The notes under the pieces were generated by a model that saw only the letters and a program-made list of their open reading frames with translations, had not been told where the DNA came from and searched no databases. Both the position numbers and the translations under genes were made by a program. A stretch of DNA of 64,000 nt from Sinotaia quadrata (taxonomy: Eukaryota > Mollusca > Gastropoda > Architaenioglossa > Viviparidae), in NCBI GenBank assembly GCA_028829895.1, contig CM054184.1, positions 22,299,701 through 22,363,700 of the forward strand. The letters run 5' to 3'. Position 1 is the first letter of the stretch. The number at the start of each line of letters is the position of its first letter. This document shows, in pieces, positions 24,501 through 39,500 of the stretch.

Positions 24501-27500
24501 ATAATTCAAATACATTCTAGCATTAATTAATTTGAATTACCCGTGTTGCACTATATCTATGTGTGTCCATTCAAAAAGATTAATTAATTGAATTTTCCAT
24601 ATTGAACTGCTTCTCTACATGTACAGCCATATCAGTGAAAATCAACAATTCATAACATAACTGAATTTCTTTAATGTTAGCTAATTTTACATTGTTTTAA
24701 ACATAGGCTCTTATTACTTATACTGAAAATTCATATTTATTCCCCAAACAAAAACAGACAGTAGATAATTTTACAGCAAATTATAACCCATAGACTGATT
24801 AGTTTTATAGTATATTGTAAAAATGATGCTTTTATGACTTACACTTGTCTTTAAAACCAATATTACAGTGTAATCTATGTTGCATACTTTGCTATCTACT
24901 AGCAGTGAAAACCATTACTGAATATTACAGTGTACTCTACATTTTAATATTTTGCTTTTTCTGCTTGCAGTGAAAACCAATAAAGAATGTTACAATATAG
25001 TCTATGTTTCATACTTGTGTTATATCTACTTATAGTGAAAACCAGTAATGTTACAATATAGTCTGTGTTTTATACTTGTGTTATGTCTGCTTGCAGTGAA
25101 AACCAATAAAGAATGTTAGAGTATATAGTCTTTGTTTTATACTTGTGTTATATCTGCTTGCACTGAAAACCAATAAAGAATATTACAATATACTCTGTGT
25201 TTCATACTTGTGCTATGTCTGCTTATGGTGAAAACCAGTAGTGAATATTACATTATACTCTATGTTTCATAATTGTCTATGACTTCTTGTAGTGAGAACG
25301 AATAGTGAATAATACATATGTAGTCTACAATTCATACTTGTATTATGTCTCCTTGCAGTGAAAACCAGCAGTTTCTGAAAGAAATAATAAATGCAGTGCT
25401 TGATGGTCAAGGTGTTAGCTGGTTGAAGGTCAGTCGCATCAAGAAACTCATGGAGGATGAAAACTATCGCAACTTTGTGGTGTCAAGACTTAATCGTAAC
25501 TTGGAAAAGAAAATGGCAGATGATGCACGACATATTGAGGATGTTGTAAGATATTAGTTTTTTATTTACATTATTTTCAATTTGAATTTAAAATTGCACA
25601 AAAGAAGTTGTGTGATTTACATTTTAATGTTGTTTTCAGATAGACATATTCAGTTCTTGATTATTTCTAATGCCATTCCAAACTTCAGATTTTTGTCTTC
25701 AATTTTAGTAAGGATTTTAATTTTTAAAATATACCAAATGTTACTTAATGTAATCAAACTTATCTTCAGCACACCCTCTTTTCTTAATTGTAAAAGGATT
25801 TTTTAAATGTAAAACTAAGTTTTTCCTTAATACTTAATTATTGAAGGCTAATACATACATATATATGTAGGTCAAACAAGTGCTTATCACAGCCATCAGA
25901 ATGTCTTTAAATGCCACTTTTATATAAAAAGCTAAACTGGATGAAATTATTGTAATCTCAAGAACCTTGACTGAATCTCAATATTTTATTGAGCATATTT
26001 ATGTGTTTCTAATGATTTGTTTAATCAGTGAAGGGATTATTTGGCTTCATATCTCTTTAGCATGAAGGAAGAAAGGCTAAAATAGTCTAGATTTACTATG
26101 TTTAATTGATCAGAATTTCTTTAGGTAAATTTTAAGTTCTGACTGGATCTTGAACATTATAATGTCCAAACCAGGGTAGGAAACTCTTCTGTGCCAGCAC
26201 GTTTGTGGTTTAATTGAGACTAACACATTTCATCACCCATGTGTAGGAATGCAAGTCGTTCGGAATGCTTTCTCAGTTTGTGTTGCCAAGCCAGTAAAAT
26301 CAGTTTCCTGTAGTTTATTTTAATGGAAGTATTTGTAGTCAAATATATTAATTAAAATTTTGTATGTATTGTGTATGAATTCAGTGTGTACCACGGCCAC
26401 TATACAAAGGGATGCTTGCAGTTTGTAAGGCAGTTATCTCAGGATTGGAGCATACTATTCAAAATCATGGATTGGGTGGAATGGCTTCCGCTTACATGAT
26501 GTTAGAGATTGCTCACACCCACTTTTGGGCTCGAGATGTTAACTCCAGCAAGAGTGATGTAAATATTAGATACTAGCAATCATAGCAGTGTAATCATTTA
26601 AGTATATTCTATAGCTTAATTTTATTTAACTTATGCAAGCTTAATTTTAAAAAAATGTAAGTCTATATCTCAAATCATTCTTTTATATTTTTTCCAAAAC
26701 CATACCTTTCTTCAATTTAAAATGAAAATAATTGACTGAAAAGAGTTACAAGACCAAATCAGTAAATTTTGATGTGGTACCTAATATTGAAGATGCTTGG
26801 AAATGCGTGCAATGGAAATAATTAAATAAAAAAGATACATTGTTAAAATTGCCTAAATTTTGGCATAAATCTCTCAACAAATTTTTAAAAGTTAAAAATG
26901 TTCTGCATATATGTGTTATAATAGAATCTTTTTTGGAAGAAATATATAAACTTAACACCACATATGAAACACAATTTTTTGTTGTAAAAAATAAGAAACT
27001 TTTTAAGTATATAACTAATATAATTGGAAATATTTTTTAAAAATAATAATAGTTTAAGATTTCTGAACAAAAATGTGGTTGATTTTATAAAGGTGAGATT
27101 CAAAAGAGGCACACTTTGATTTTGAAAATTTCAACTGCTAATAACTTCAGTAGAAGAAGTGAACTTTAAAAAAATTAAATAAATAAGAGAATTTTCTTCT
27201 AATTTATTACAGATTATTATTATAAGAGAAAATGATCATTTTCATTTATGCAATATAAGGTTTTCGTTTCTTATGTGGTATTAAAATTTATTTTCGAAGT
27301 TTATACAGACATTATCTGATTGACATTTTTCACAACTCATCCACATTATTGATAAATCTTATTAATTATTTATACAATCCACTGTTTTCAGTTCTAATTT
27401 GAACATTCACCAGATCCCTAATTTTCAACAAGTATATAAATAAAGCAAAAATATTCATTAAAATTTAAAAAGTAATAATTTATAAATATGTATAAATTAA

Positions 27501-30500
27501 TTATTATATACAAATACAAGTAACAAAAGAATACTTGCAAAAATTCTTTATTATTTACTTGTCAAAAAGTCTTTATTATTTATTATTTTAAATATATTGT
27601 AACTCCAAAACTGTTAAATATTAATCAATAAATCCTCAGGCTACATGATTTTCTAACTCAGGGGAACCATCTTCCCCATCAAGTGGCACCTACTCTCCTT
27701 TATCTCAGGTCATAAAAACCCACCACCACCACTGACTTAGGCTTGTCATGCTGGAACAGACATTGATGCAGGAAGACAAGTTCAATACAATCATAGAGTG
27801 CTGTAAAATAGTAAAGTCAAGTACAACAGAAACCAAATTCCAACAGTTTTCAATTATTATCAGCCTAGCACAACAAATGTGTCACATAAAATTTCTAGAG
27901 GTTGGCAACATATTGAAAGAGATCAACAATTACTTGTCAAAATAAGAAACATACTTCACATACTAACTAATCATCTCCTTGCATATAGGTTACACAGCAA
28001 AACAAAATCATTAATTTCAATTATAGATATAATTATAAATTTCTAATACACACCAGTGCCACAGGATGGTACAAACAAGACAAAATAATTCAGATTTAGA
28101 TTTTTAGCTATGTGACAGAGAATATACAGACCAATACACAAATCAGGGCTTCACAAATTAACTTGTTACATCACCCAATATGCAAATCAGAACTTCTATT
28201 ATGTTAACAAACTGATAAAAATCAGACTAACTCAACATAAGATTTTTGAAACTAAAACACGGTACTGACTGGACATTAATTACAAGGTCTATATACACCA
28301 TGCCATATTTATATTACCTCTGTAACAACATCAAATTACTTCAACACTAGTCACTTAGTGTTTAGCCTAGCATCTAGCAGTAAAGTCTGTTATGTAATAA
28401 TACTACAATCCTTGACCTTAGTTAGCTAATTTGCTACCTCTTGGGAAATTATTTCTCTAAATCACATCAGCTGTTGAAACAACAAATACAACACTGACTG
28501 GGGAAAAAGATAGAAACTAATGATGTATTTACACCACCACAGATCACTTGATGTTTTCCAGACATGAAGCAATTAGCAGGACCCTGGTGTCAGAGACAAA
28601 CTCTTCTGGAAGAATGGCAAGGTAGAATAGAGGAATTTCTGCCAGCCAGAGAGGTGGATTACCATCTTTACACATGCACAGTGAGGCTGACTGTCATTCT
28701 TAGTGGCCGCACTGACTAAATCCCTGGAAGAAACCCTAAACATCAATGGAGTCAATTTCACACATACACTCATGTGCACCCACCCACCCTACATGCAAAT
28801 ACAGTACAGTACAATTATCCATACAAAACTACCGTATGATACCACATATACAAAATAACCCTAACTTACATCTACACAAGAAATGCAAAATATGAATTAT
28901 CAATTAGCAAAATGAAGATTGAGATATAGTAATATTATTAATTAGTATTAAGTAAAAATGCTAAGAGAGGTTGATTTTGTCACATATCTATTTAAATAAA
29001 GTAATTTTATAGTTTGAATTGATTCCTTTTTCTTTTACCAATAATTTTAAATTTTGCCTATGTAATTGATTTATTAGATCATTGATTAATTTCTCAAGTG
29101 AAATGTAAAACAAGTAAAATTATTGTAATTAAAAATGTCATTTATTTGAATTTTTCCAATTCTTTTGAAAAATTAACACTTAAATTAGAAATATTATGTC
29201 TTGAATATGTAAACAGATCATCTCTTATCATATTAATGTTTTAAATATAAATTATAATATTTCCTTTAAAAAATTATTTTTCAAATAAAGTTTTGAAATA
29301 TTTTGTACACTATGAGCATTTTTTTTAATTTAAAACTTTCTTTTTGGGTTTATAATTTTAAGACTTCCTCTCTGCATGGAAGCCAAGAAAGTTTACATGC
29401 TAAAGATGAGATGGCACCTCGACCGGATGTACGTCGACTTTCAGATGATCAGGCTGCTTCGGCATCCAGTGAGTAGAATGTTTATATAAAACTTAAAATA
29501 GTATCATTAACACAGGCTTCCACTCAGAAATTAATTTTAATACTTTTTAAGTCAACTTTATAATGTATTGCAGGGTAATTTGCTCTCATTTGATTTAAGG
29601 AGTGTAATATAGAAAAAACTTGAAATTTTTTAACAGAATTCATTTTAATGTATTTATTAGTTGACATCAACATCATCTATTCTTTCCGAAGCTGAATTTT
29701 ACCATTTTGTTGCTTGTTTTCTATTAAAGCCCCCATTATTTTATATTTATGTTGACATTTTTGATTTTAACCCAGTGTGTTATAGAGCAGCTGATGCTGT
29801 TTACTAGAATAACTCAACAAACTGCACTGGTTCACATTTTGAGTAATAACATGGATTGGGTAAAATAAGTAGTAATCTAGAATCTAATAATCTGGAATGA
29901 CCAAAATCTCTGAATGAAAAAGTAGCATAGAACACCACTGAAACTCAGTGTTTCAAATCTGTAGATTAAAAATTGATTGGAGATTAGACTGGAAAATGAT
30001 TAAAGATTAGATTGGAAAATGTGAATTACTAGTTATTAAAAAATGTAGGAATTGTAAACTTCGGAAGCAATGTATGTTCAAGCCTGTATGGTAAGTGTGT
30101 TTAGTACATACATGTTCAAAATAGGCATTATTAAGTTAAGCAGAATATTAAATCCCTTATTTTTGTTGAAATTTGAAACATTAATAAATAGAATCATCCC
30201 AGACTATTTGTTTCTCCTTGTTGTAAATTATGTACAATTAAAAATCAAGGATTTTCAAAGATGACAGTATAATTGATTGCTGTGTTAATTTGTAACATAA
30301 GTTATTTTAGAACCAAAATCATATAATTTTGAAAAAAGTGTTATGGATTAGTAAAAGAATAGAAACTTTCTATAATGTTAATGCTGATCAACCAATGTGT
30401 GAAATTAAAAGTTTTATTTTATAGTTAACTCTGGTTAAATGTGGTGTTGCATTCTGAGAGTATATAGAAAAATACATAAAACAGTAGGTCTGAATGTATA

Positions 30501-33500
30501 CATATTTCTTCTACACACACCTCTTAATAGGAACTTAAAATATTTTTTATCCTTCAAAATTTATCTATCACTTATTTTTGAAACATGTGAATGCACAAGA
30601 ATAGTATTTGAGATATAAAATATATCTATGTATAAAAGAAATAAAATACAATGTCTGTGTTATGTAATTTCATCTGTATGTCCCTGTGCATCTTACCCAG
30701 ATCATTAGATGACTGGTTCAAAAGCAGATTTTTCATGTATCTCTTGATTAAAACCTGACTTGTGGTCTTCATCTTCTGTTTGTAGACTTACAAAGCAGTA
30801 GGAATAATAACATCTTTTGGTTGAAACTGACTCGCGGTCTTTATCTTCTATTTTTAGATCTGTGAAGCGATGGAATAGCGATAATATCTTTTGGTCATCA
30901 TCTTGTATTTGTAGATCTATGAATCAGTGGAATAGTGATACAAGTGATAGTCCCTGCCAACCAGAGGGGAACCACATGAGTTCAAAATCATTAAGAAAGA
31001 AAGCACATATAATGAGAGCTAACTCTATTTAAAAAATATAAAAAAATTTGATTATAACTTGAAGTACTCCCATAAAAAAACTAATTTATTTCTTTCGAGA
31101 AAAAACTAATATTGTTTCAGTTAAGTAGAAGACATCAAGCACATGGTGAATGGATGTTTTTTAAAGACAAATTTATTTTGTCAGTAGTTCAATTTCTGCC
31201 ACATATCAGAATTTGCTTGCTTATGTCCTTGGCTTCATCATGGAACAGGATTTAGTTACCAACTAAAACATTTTTAATTCTATATATTTTTTTAATCAAT
31301 ATTTTTTAATCCAAACTTTAAAAAAGGAATAATAATAATTTTGTAAGTGCACTTAAAATGAGTCTTTGATTGAAACTTGGACTTATTTTTATAGTGATGA
31401 CCTAATTCAGTACTAATCTGTAGGAATCAGCATGCACTTTGTGCTCCATGTAAAAATATTTTAAAATGCATTTCCTAATCCAAGAAATGGCAGCTTGTTT
31501 CTTCTTATCTATATATCTTTCTTCTTCATTTTATGAACACTAGAAACAGCATTTCTTAACAATAAGATGGCAAGAAACAGCATTTCTTCATTAGAAATCT
31601 GAAATAAAGCATTTCTTGATTAGAATTATGAAAGAAACAGCATTTCTTGATTAGAATTATGAAAAAATAGCATTTCTTGATTAGAAGTCAGAGAGAGACC
31701 ATTTTTTTATTAGAAGTCTGAATGAACAGCATTTCTTGATATAGAAGTCTGAAAGAAACAGTATTTCTTGATTAGAAGTCTGAAGAAAAAGCTTTTTTTT
31801 TTTTAAATTAGAAGACTGAAAGAAACAGCATTTCTTGATTAAAAATCTGAAAAGGGCATTTCTTAATTAGAAGTCTGGTTTTGCTTTTTTGTTTTGTTAA
31901 AATAGTCTTTCATTTACATATTTTCAGTTTTAAAAGTACTCCAAGATTAATCAAGTTTTCATACATCTTAATTTGATTGCCATCTTAACTTGCATTAATG
32001 TAATAGAACTTACTGTTTAATAATTGATGATCATATTCTGTATTTGTGCACTAGGTTCACCTGTTATTTTAAATGGTGATGAATTTGAAAACATCGAAAT
32101 TGCTAAATCTTCTTTGGAAGATCAGTCACAAATCAACATTGCTTCATCAGAGGGAACTCCTCAACATAATGTACATAATCTACCTCACCATGCCCAATCT
32201 TTCCAGCACATTGATAAATATCCTCAAGGCAACCCACATTTCTTGCTGTACCAAGCCCACGGGGATCCTCTTGGCGTTGTGACTGACATGAATCGCAACA
32301 TTGGAAAAACACCTGTAGTTGTTGGTCAAGGCAATACCTGTGACATAGTCATCACAGATGCAGAAGTTAGTCATAGTGGGGATATGCTACGTGAGATGGT
32401 CAAGAATAAGGTAAGCAGTCACGTGCAAGATAGTTAGCTAGCTATAGAGAGAGAGAGGGAGGGATACACACACACGCACACGCGCGTTTATATACTTCAT
32501 AAACTGATTTACTGATATTCATATACTTCATTTTGCTGATTGAATTCTGAACAAGTTTATTATAAAAATGTATTATGCTTGTTGATTGCTTAGTTTAAAA
32601 TCAGATTTATAATTTAAATTTTTTACATAAAAGTTTAGAAAATTATTAAAACTTCTCATTTACTATCTTATTAGCATAAAATTGTTTTATTCTGTTTTAG
32701 TGATAGCAAATATATCTTTTTTTTTTATTTGAAAATGTTTTAGCTGTAGGCAATTTGTTTACAAAATATCTAAGTCATTAAGACAAATGTTAGCTAAATT
32801 TAGTGAAAGAAATAAAAGGCTGAGCTTAAGAAAAGACTTGAATCAACTAATCTTTAAGATACATTTTAGAGTGCTTACTGACTATTTTTTTTTTAAATCA
32901 ACTACATTGGCCTTCATAATATGATGTTGAAATAACTGTTTTTAGTTAGTATTATTCAATTCTCAAGTCCTATGTATATCACATTTAAGTAATTTGAATA
33001 CTTTTTTGTAATTTATTTATGGTGTTAAATTTAAACAACTAAAATATATAATTGTATATTTAATGAATCCCAATATATTAATAATAATAATGATCTTTTA
33101 AGAAATGTAGGGAAGACAAAAATAATAGAATTATGAAACAAACTCCCATACAACTAGGTATTAAGGCAATGGTAGTATAACTTGCGATGTAGACATTGGG
33201 GATAAAATTCACCAATTAAAATCTTTTTTTGAAATATTTTACATCTGCAAGATTTAATCATATGTTTAACTTCAAATAATTAAATAATTTAAAATCAAAA
33301 CTGTTTAACAGTAATGTTCCACTGTATATTTATATTTGTAACAGTTTCTTAGGAGTTAAAAATTGTAAACTAAGTAGGAAAAGACATGTTTTGTATTTGT
33401 GAAACATGCTTAAAAATAAAATGGTAAAATATTGCAGATTGATTCTAATGACCAACTTTTTCTTTAATAATTTTGTAAATCAATCTAACTTTAAAGTTTT

Positions 33501-36500
33501 CCATTTCTGACCCACTCACTCAGCTCACATGGAAATAAATATTAGTACAATTGGAATTTTAAAAAAAATATGTGCAATATACATATATAATTGTAATGGT
33601 TTAAAGAGTATTGTAGGATTGTACTTACAAAATACACATGACCAGATATTTTTACAAATATTTATGAGTAATTATATTTATTTATTTATATTACTACTAC
33701 TATTTTGTAAATTAACATCTTTATAATTCATTCTTCTGGTATTTATATGTTCCCTATGATTTTTGCAGTTAAGGAGAATTGTTGATATGAAGTTAATATA
33801 ATGATTTCAAGTAAAATTACAAAAATTTATTCATTATAATAAACCTCTGTAATTTAATTGTCTTTAATTTAAAGTCATTGCTGGTATTAAGATGTAAAAC
33901 ACTAAGTAATTGAAATTAAAGTGCATTGAGCATAAATACACTTTTCATAATTTTTGTTTTTGATTGGTGCCAAAAACTTTCTGTAAAATTGTAGTTATTA
34001 AAACTATATATATGTGTATATATATATATGTAAGACCTGGTATTATTAGTGTTCATTGGGCAAGGGCCAACAAATTGATAGATTATAAACCATTTATGTG
34101 TTAAAACATGCCACAGCATGTGTGTGTGTGATGATATCTATCCTTAGTCTTAAATATTGATTAGGTATATTTTTTATTTGTATTAGAAGTTTCTATATTA
34201 TAAAAGTAGATAATTTATATTTTTGATTAATATATGTTAGCCTGCCGGGTAATGTCCTGTGGGGGGTTCCGCAGGGTTTTGTCCAATCCATTGCCATCAG
34301 AGTTGTATAAGAAACACAAAATCCCTGTTTCGTGGGCATTTTCACCCGCTGTGGACCCAAACCCTTAAGGAGCATCTGTGTATGGCTGCCACTCAATATA
34401 TAAGTAGGGCAACCAGACAGCATGCAGAGATTATCATGAGGGAAGAATTCTAGAGAATTATGGTTAGTCTCACTACACTCTACTTTGTGTACTTTAGACA
34501 CTGAGCTTGACTCCAATTTCTTTACTTCATATTAAGGTATGGCAAGAGATGGAGTGATGAAGATATGGTATATGTAGTTTATTCATCAGAGTTATAGTTA
34601 GATCCACATTTACAACCAGACTTGAGAATAATAAGAGTGCAGTGATACTGGCATGTATGATATGAAGTGATAGACTAAGCTGAGACTATGTAAGTTTATA
34701 TTGAAGCCATGCATGTATTGAGCCTACGAAATGGTGCAGAGAGAAAACTTGTAGTATCTGTGTCATATGCAGTAATGAAAGGAACTCTAATTTCATGCAC
34801 CGTCTAATGATCGTATCATCTTAATAATACTTTTGTAAGTTCAATATATGTCTCATGCTGGACTGTATTTGCTGGACTAAAGGCCCATTCAGAGATGATT
34901 GTTGCTGGCCTCATTTTAATCACTTCAAAGAAAAAATTAATAGTATAATATGATAGACATTAGGTTTTCAAGAAAAGCTATGTTGTAGGTAAATCTTGAA
35001 TCACAATGGGATTTAGTATAATGTGGCAGACTTTGGGTTTCCAAGAAAAATTATGTTGTAAGTAAATCTAGAATCGTGATATGATTTAATATAATGTGGC
35101 AAACTTTTTAATGGAAGCTATGTTGGAACTAAATCTAGAATCAGCAGTGGGATGCATTAAGTCTTTGCCATCACTGCATCTTTCATTTTGCTTCTGTGTT
35201 TTGCCTAAGGTTTAAGGCTATTCTTTAGCATTTTCTTAAGTTATGATAACATGATATCTTGTCAGGAGCTTCTCAGATCTTCACGATTGGATAAAAAGTT
35301 CAACAGTGTGGACTCAGAAGTCTCTGAAGCTTCAACACTGGTCAGCACATGTTCAGACAAGGAAGGTGACAAAGGTCGTGGACGTATTTCACACCAGGTT
35401 ATACGTGGAGCAATGTCTGACAGTGAGATGGACAGTGTGGTCAGTTCTCTGATAATTTTTTGTCTCTATAATACACTCTTCAGTGCTAACAAACAGACAA
35501 AATAAACTGCCACTTACTGACAGGCAAACAGTACTCTGGAATTTATGCATTGATTTATAAATTTTTTAAATATCTGTTCTTTTCAAGTTATAATTAATGG
35601 ATATAAAAATAAATAAAATATGTTTATTTGAAGATTAGACAACTATAGATAATATCTGTCTGAAAAGGCTGCATCCCCTTTTGACAATTTGCCTGCCTGC
35701 TAATAAAGTTATAATCAATGCAATAAAAGTCTCTATTATACCATTTTTTTTTACAAAACGTTTGCTAGTCATATTTTGGTCATAAAAGTGAATTGCTTTT
35801 ATCCATAAGATTTTACGCATTGGTAAATACCCCACCCCATCCCCGCACCTTTGACCATAGCTTGTATATCTTTGATGGTACAGTCACTTCTACACATTTG
35901 GCTTGTGTGATAGACAATTATTGCAATGTTGGACAAAATTTGGAGAATACTTTTTTGTAGGTTAACATGATATTTGAAGTTGACAATAAAAACATAAAAT
36001 TGTTAAATTTGCCTTTGAAGAATATAGTATTAGTAATGCCTAAACTTACTTCCAAATATAATTTTTTTAAAATATTTTACTTTAACAACCAATTATACAT
36101 CAAAATGAAACATCATTTAATGTAACTAATCTTTCTAATAAGTTATATTTTATTATTTCATGCTCATAATCTTATTTTAAAAATAGTAAATATAGATGAC
36201 AGCCATGGCTGACATCTTGAACTTTTCACAAATTGTGGTAATAAACGTGATTTACAAAAGATCTAATGGATTCTGATTATTATTAACCTGATGCTGAGGT
36301 GGATTCAAGTAGTATTGATGCCTTCTTGATGGAAGAAACCTCAGATGAGTCTAAAGAAGATATTATCAATTGGGACTACTCCAAATGGAGAAGTTCTTCA
36401 TTTCTTGTATGTAACTTTTCGACTGCATCTTTCAAAAGTCCATTTATATTAATTTTTTTATCCCTTGAAGTTAGTATTTATACTTTCAGCTGCAAAATTA

Positions 36501-39500
36501 TCTATTTAAAGTTTGAAAAATATAGTTTTTTTGAAGAAATGTTAAATTTTTGTTTTTCCATTTCATAACAATAGTTACTAAAGAGCTAGTGATGGTTTGC
36601 ATTTTTTGCTAAAATACAATGCTTTCATTATTAGTTCTATTATAAATCTAGCCTTGGTCAATTACTAAAACTCATAGGTGTAAAATACAATTCCCACATC
36701 TATAATCCCAATGGATATGTGACTTTAGAACTTTCTTCAAAAGAAAGAAAAACGAAAAAAATACCTGTATAATATATATTACACAAGCTAAAATACAATG
36801 CTTTCATTTTCAATACTATTACAAGTCCAGTCTTTAAAAGGACTTAGTCACTTACTAAAACTAATATAAAGTAAAATACAATTCCCTCACCATCTATAAC
36901 TTTTTTTTATTTATCGTCATTTTAAATTTTGATCCAGTACTAAAAGTGAAAAAATAATTCTGTTTTCTGTGATTGTAAATTTACTGTCACTTAGAAAATT
37001 TGATTCCTCACCAAAACTAAAACTAAACTATAATTTTACATTTTCTGTACTTTTTATAAGCCTAGTCTTTAAGAGTACTGATCCATTACTTAAGCTAAAA
37101 CATATTTCCTACATCTTCTTCATCCAGTACTAAAATTACTATATTCCCTGCAAATTTTTAAAAGTTTATTGTCCTTTAAGATATTTTTAATTTTTATTTG
37201 TTTGCCAACCAACTGTAAAAGAATAAAATTTTGGTTTATCTTATGGTTTGTAAAATAAACCTGTTTTTTATACTGTCACCTGTGTTTTGGTAATGAAAAA
37301 ATTGTGATCATTTGTGTTAATGCTACCCTTATTTTGTGCCTTTTTATTAGACTAATAATTTATCATCCTTAAATCTTTCTTTTGGCCAAATTCTTATTCT
37401 CTAAATATTTTATTTTTAATAACAATTGGTTTCAGTACTAGGTTTATTTAGTTTTTAATTGATAATTTACAAAATAAAGTAGTTACAGCTATTTTGCAGT
37501 AAAAATATTCATTCAGATGACATTGAGCATTATTTCAAGTGAATATATTTTACTCTGATACTGGCAGTCATTAGGTGGGCATCGGCGAAATCGGTCATCT
37601 AGCCTTTGGAGTAATAAGAGCAGCCTATCCATGGGATTTCGATATCATGATGGAAAACTTGTGAATACTGGCTGTTTACCTGGCACAGATGTAGGCAAAA
37701 CCTACATCTTTGAAGGTTTATTAGGTAAATATAAACTTACTTCTTCAAAATTGGGCTTCTTATCCAGAGAATTGGACCAGAGTCATGCATATTTTTGGGA
37801 TTTTCCAGGCTTCAAGTCTTTTGTTCTATCATGCACCTAATATTATAGCATGCTGCTCTCAAATAAACTTGACAACTAGTTAGATTTGTCCAACTGCCTC
37901 AAAGTATACTTGATGACCCATTAGATGTAGCGTGTTGCCTTTAAGTAAACTTGATGATCAGTTAGATGTAGCATGTTGCCTTCATGTAAACTTGATGAAC
38001 AGTTAGATTTAGCATGTTCTGATTTTGTGCCATATAACTGCCAGGCTCTTATTTGCAAAAGAACTGATCCTGTCATTAAAGAGTTTAGAAACAAATTTAG
38101 CTTGAATAATCACACTGATTTCTGTCATACTTGCTCTTTGATATGCAAAAGGATCTTTATGATTTTAACTTAGTAGCCAATGATAGTGCAATTTTTATTT
38201 TTTCTTGATCTGTAATAGCAAAAGATAATGCATCTTTCAATTTATTTCTCAATTCCATAATATAGAAAATGTCTTTATGGTAAAATGAAGGAAGCATTGT
38301 TGTGGACAGTTCTTTAATTTATCAGAATTTTAAGTGCTTGTAGGTGTAAGAGATTATTGTTTGGTAGAAACTACTGTTTGTTGTAAATGTATGTCTGTAT
38401 TATATTCATTATTCAAACTTTCATATTGCTTCACTCAGAAACTCAAATATCTTTAATACTTGTCAGTTAGTGTTAAGTTTTTTTCAGTCATTATCCAAAC
38501 TGAGAGAATTATAACAGCATAAATATTAGGGCCTGTTATATACTTTCTTCATTCCAGATTTCAGGATTCCAGATAAAAAGTCTAAAACTGTATTTATAAA
38601 AATAATATTGACCTCATCATTGTTAAAAATTTTATTCCTATGAAATGTATAGTGTTGGTACTTACTGTACATTTGATCAGGATTCATTATGTTGAAAACA
38701 TTTACATTTTTAAGCAAATCAACAAACTGGCACAAAATAGTGGTAACTCTTAAATTAAACATGAAACAAATTAATATTATTCTTATCTAAACAGTTCATT
38801 TTTAATAAGGCAATTGGAGCATCATATAATTTCATAACTTGGATTCTTCACTTTCTCACAAATGTGACAATACTAAATCTAATGACTGCATTAGATCTAT
38901 AAAATATCAGATTGCTAAATCTAAACAGAGTTTGCAACAGACTGCATGATATCTTTAAAATATCACATTGCTAAATCCAACAGAGTTGGCAGCTCTCGGC
39001 ATATCTCTAAAATATCATATTGCTAAATCCAACAGAGAGTTGGCATCTAACAGCATGAGATCTCTGAGAAATGTGGTAGACCCAAATCCAGTGTATTGAT
39101 TATGCATCTGACTGGATTAAGTCTCAGAAATAAAGACCACTAAATCCAAATTATGATTCTTTGTAATTATTTTAGTAGGATCAGAAAGAAAAAATGTTAA
39201 CTGACTTTCTGAATAAAACATCATTCTGGCAACTTTACCAGTAGTACTTAACCCACCCACCCCTTAGACAGCACTGGTAAGAGTGTCTAAGTAGGCCAAA
39301 TAAGCTGATAATTGCACATCCACTGCACAAAAGTCTTTAATTTAACATAAATTATTGTTAAGACAAAGGAAGGGAATCCAATTAAACAAAGATAAAAGGC
39401 ACTTGATTAAGTATTGTTCTACTTTGAACCAAGAAAATGCAAATAAACCATTGCCAGGTGTAACATGGCTAGCCCCTAATTCTGTTCCCCACCCATCCCA

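Noticed and set aside
34193..34516. 107-codon minus-strand frame overlapping a 64-codon + frame
   Set aside because: No domain, no splice context and no neighbouring evidence; kept only as an unassigned GC-richer patch.
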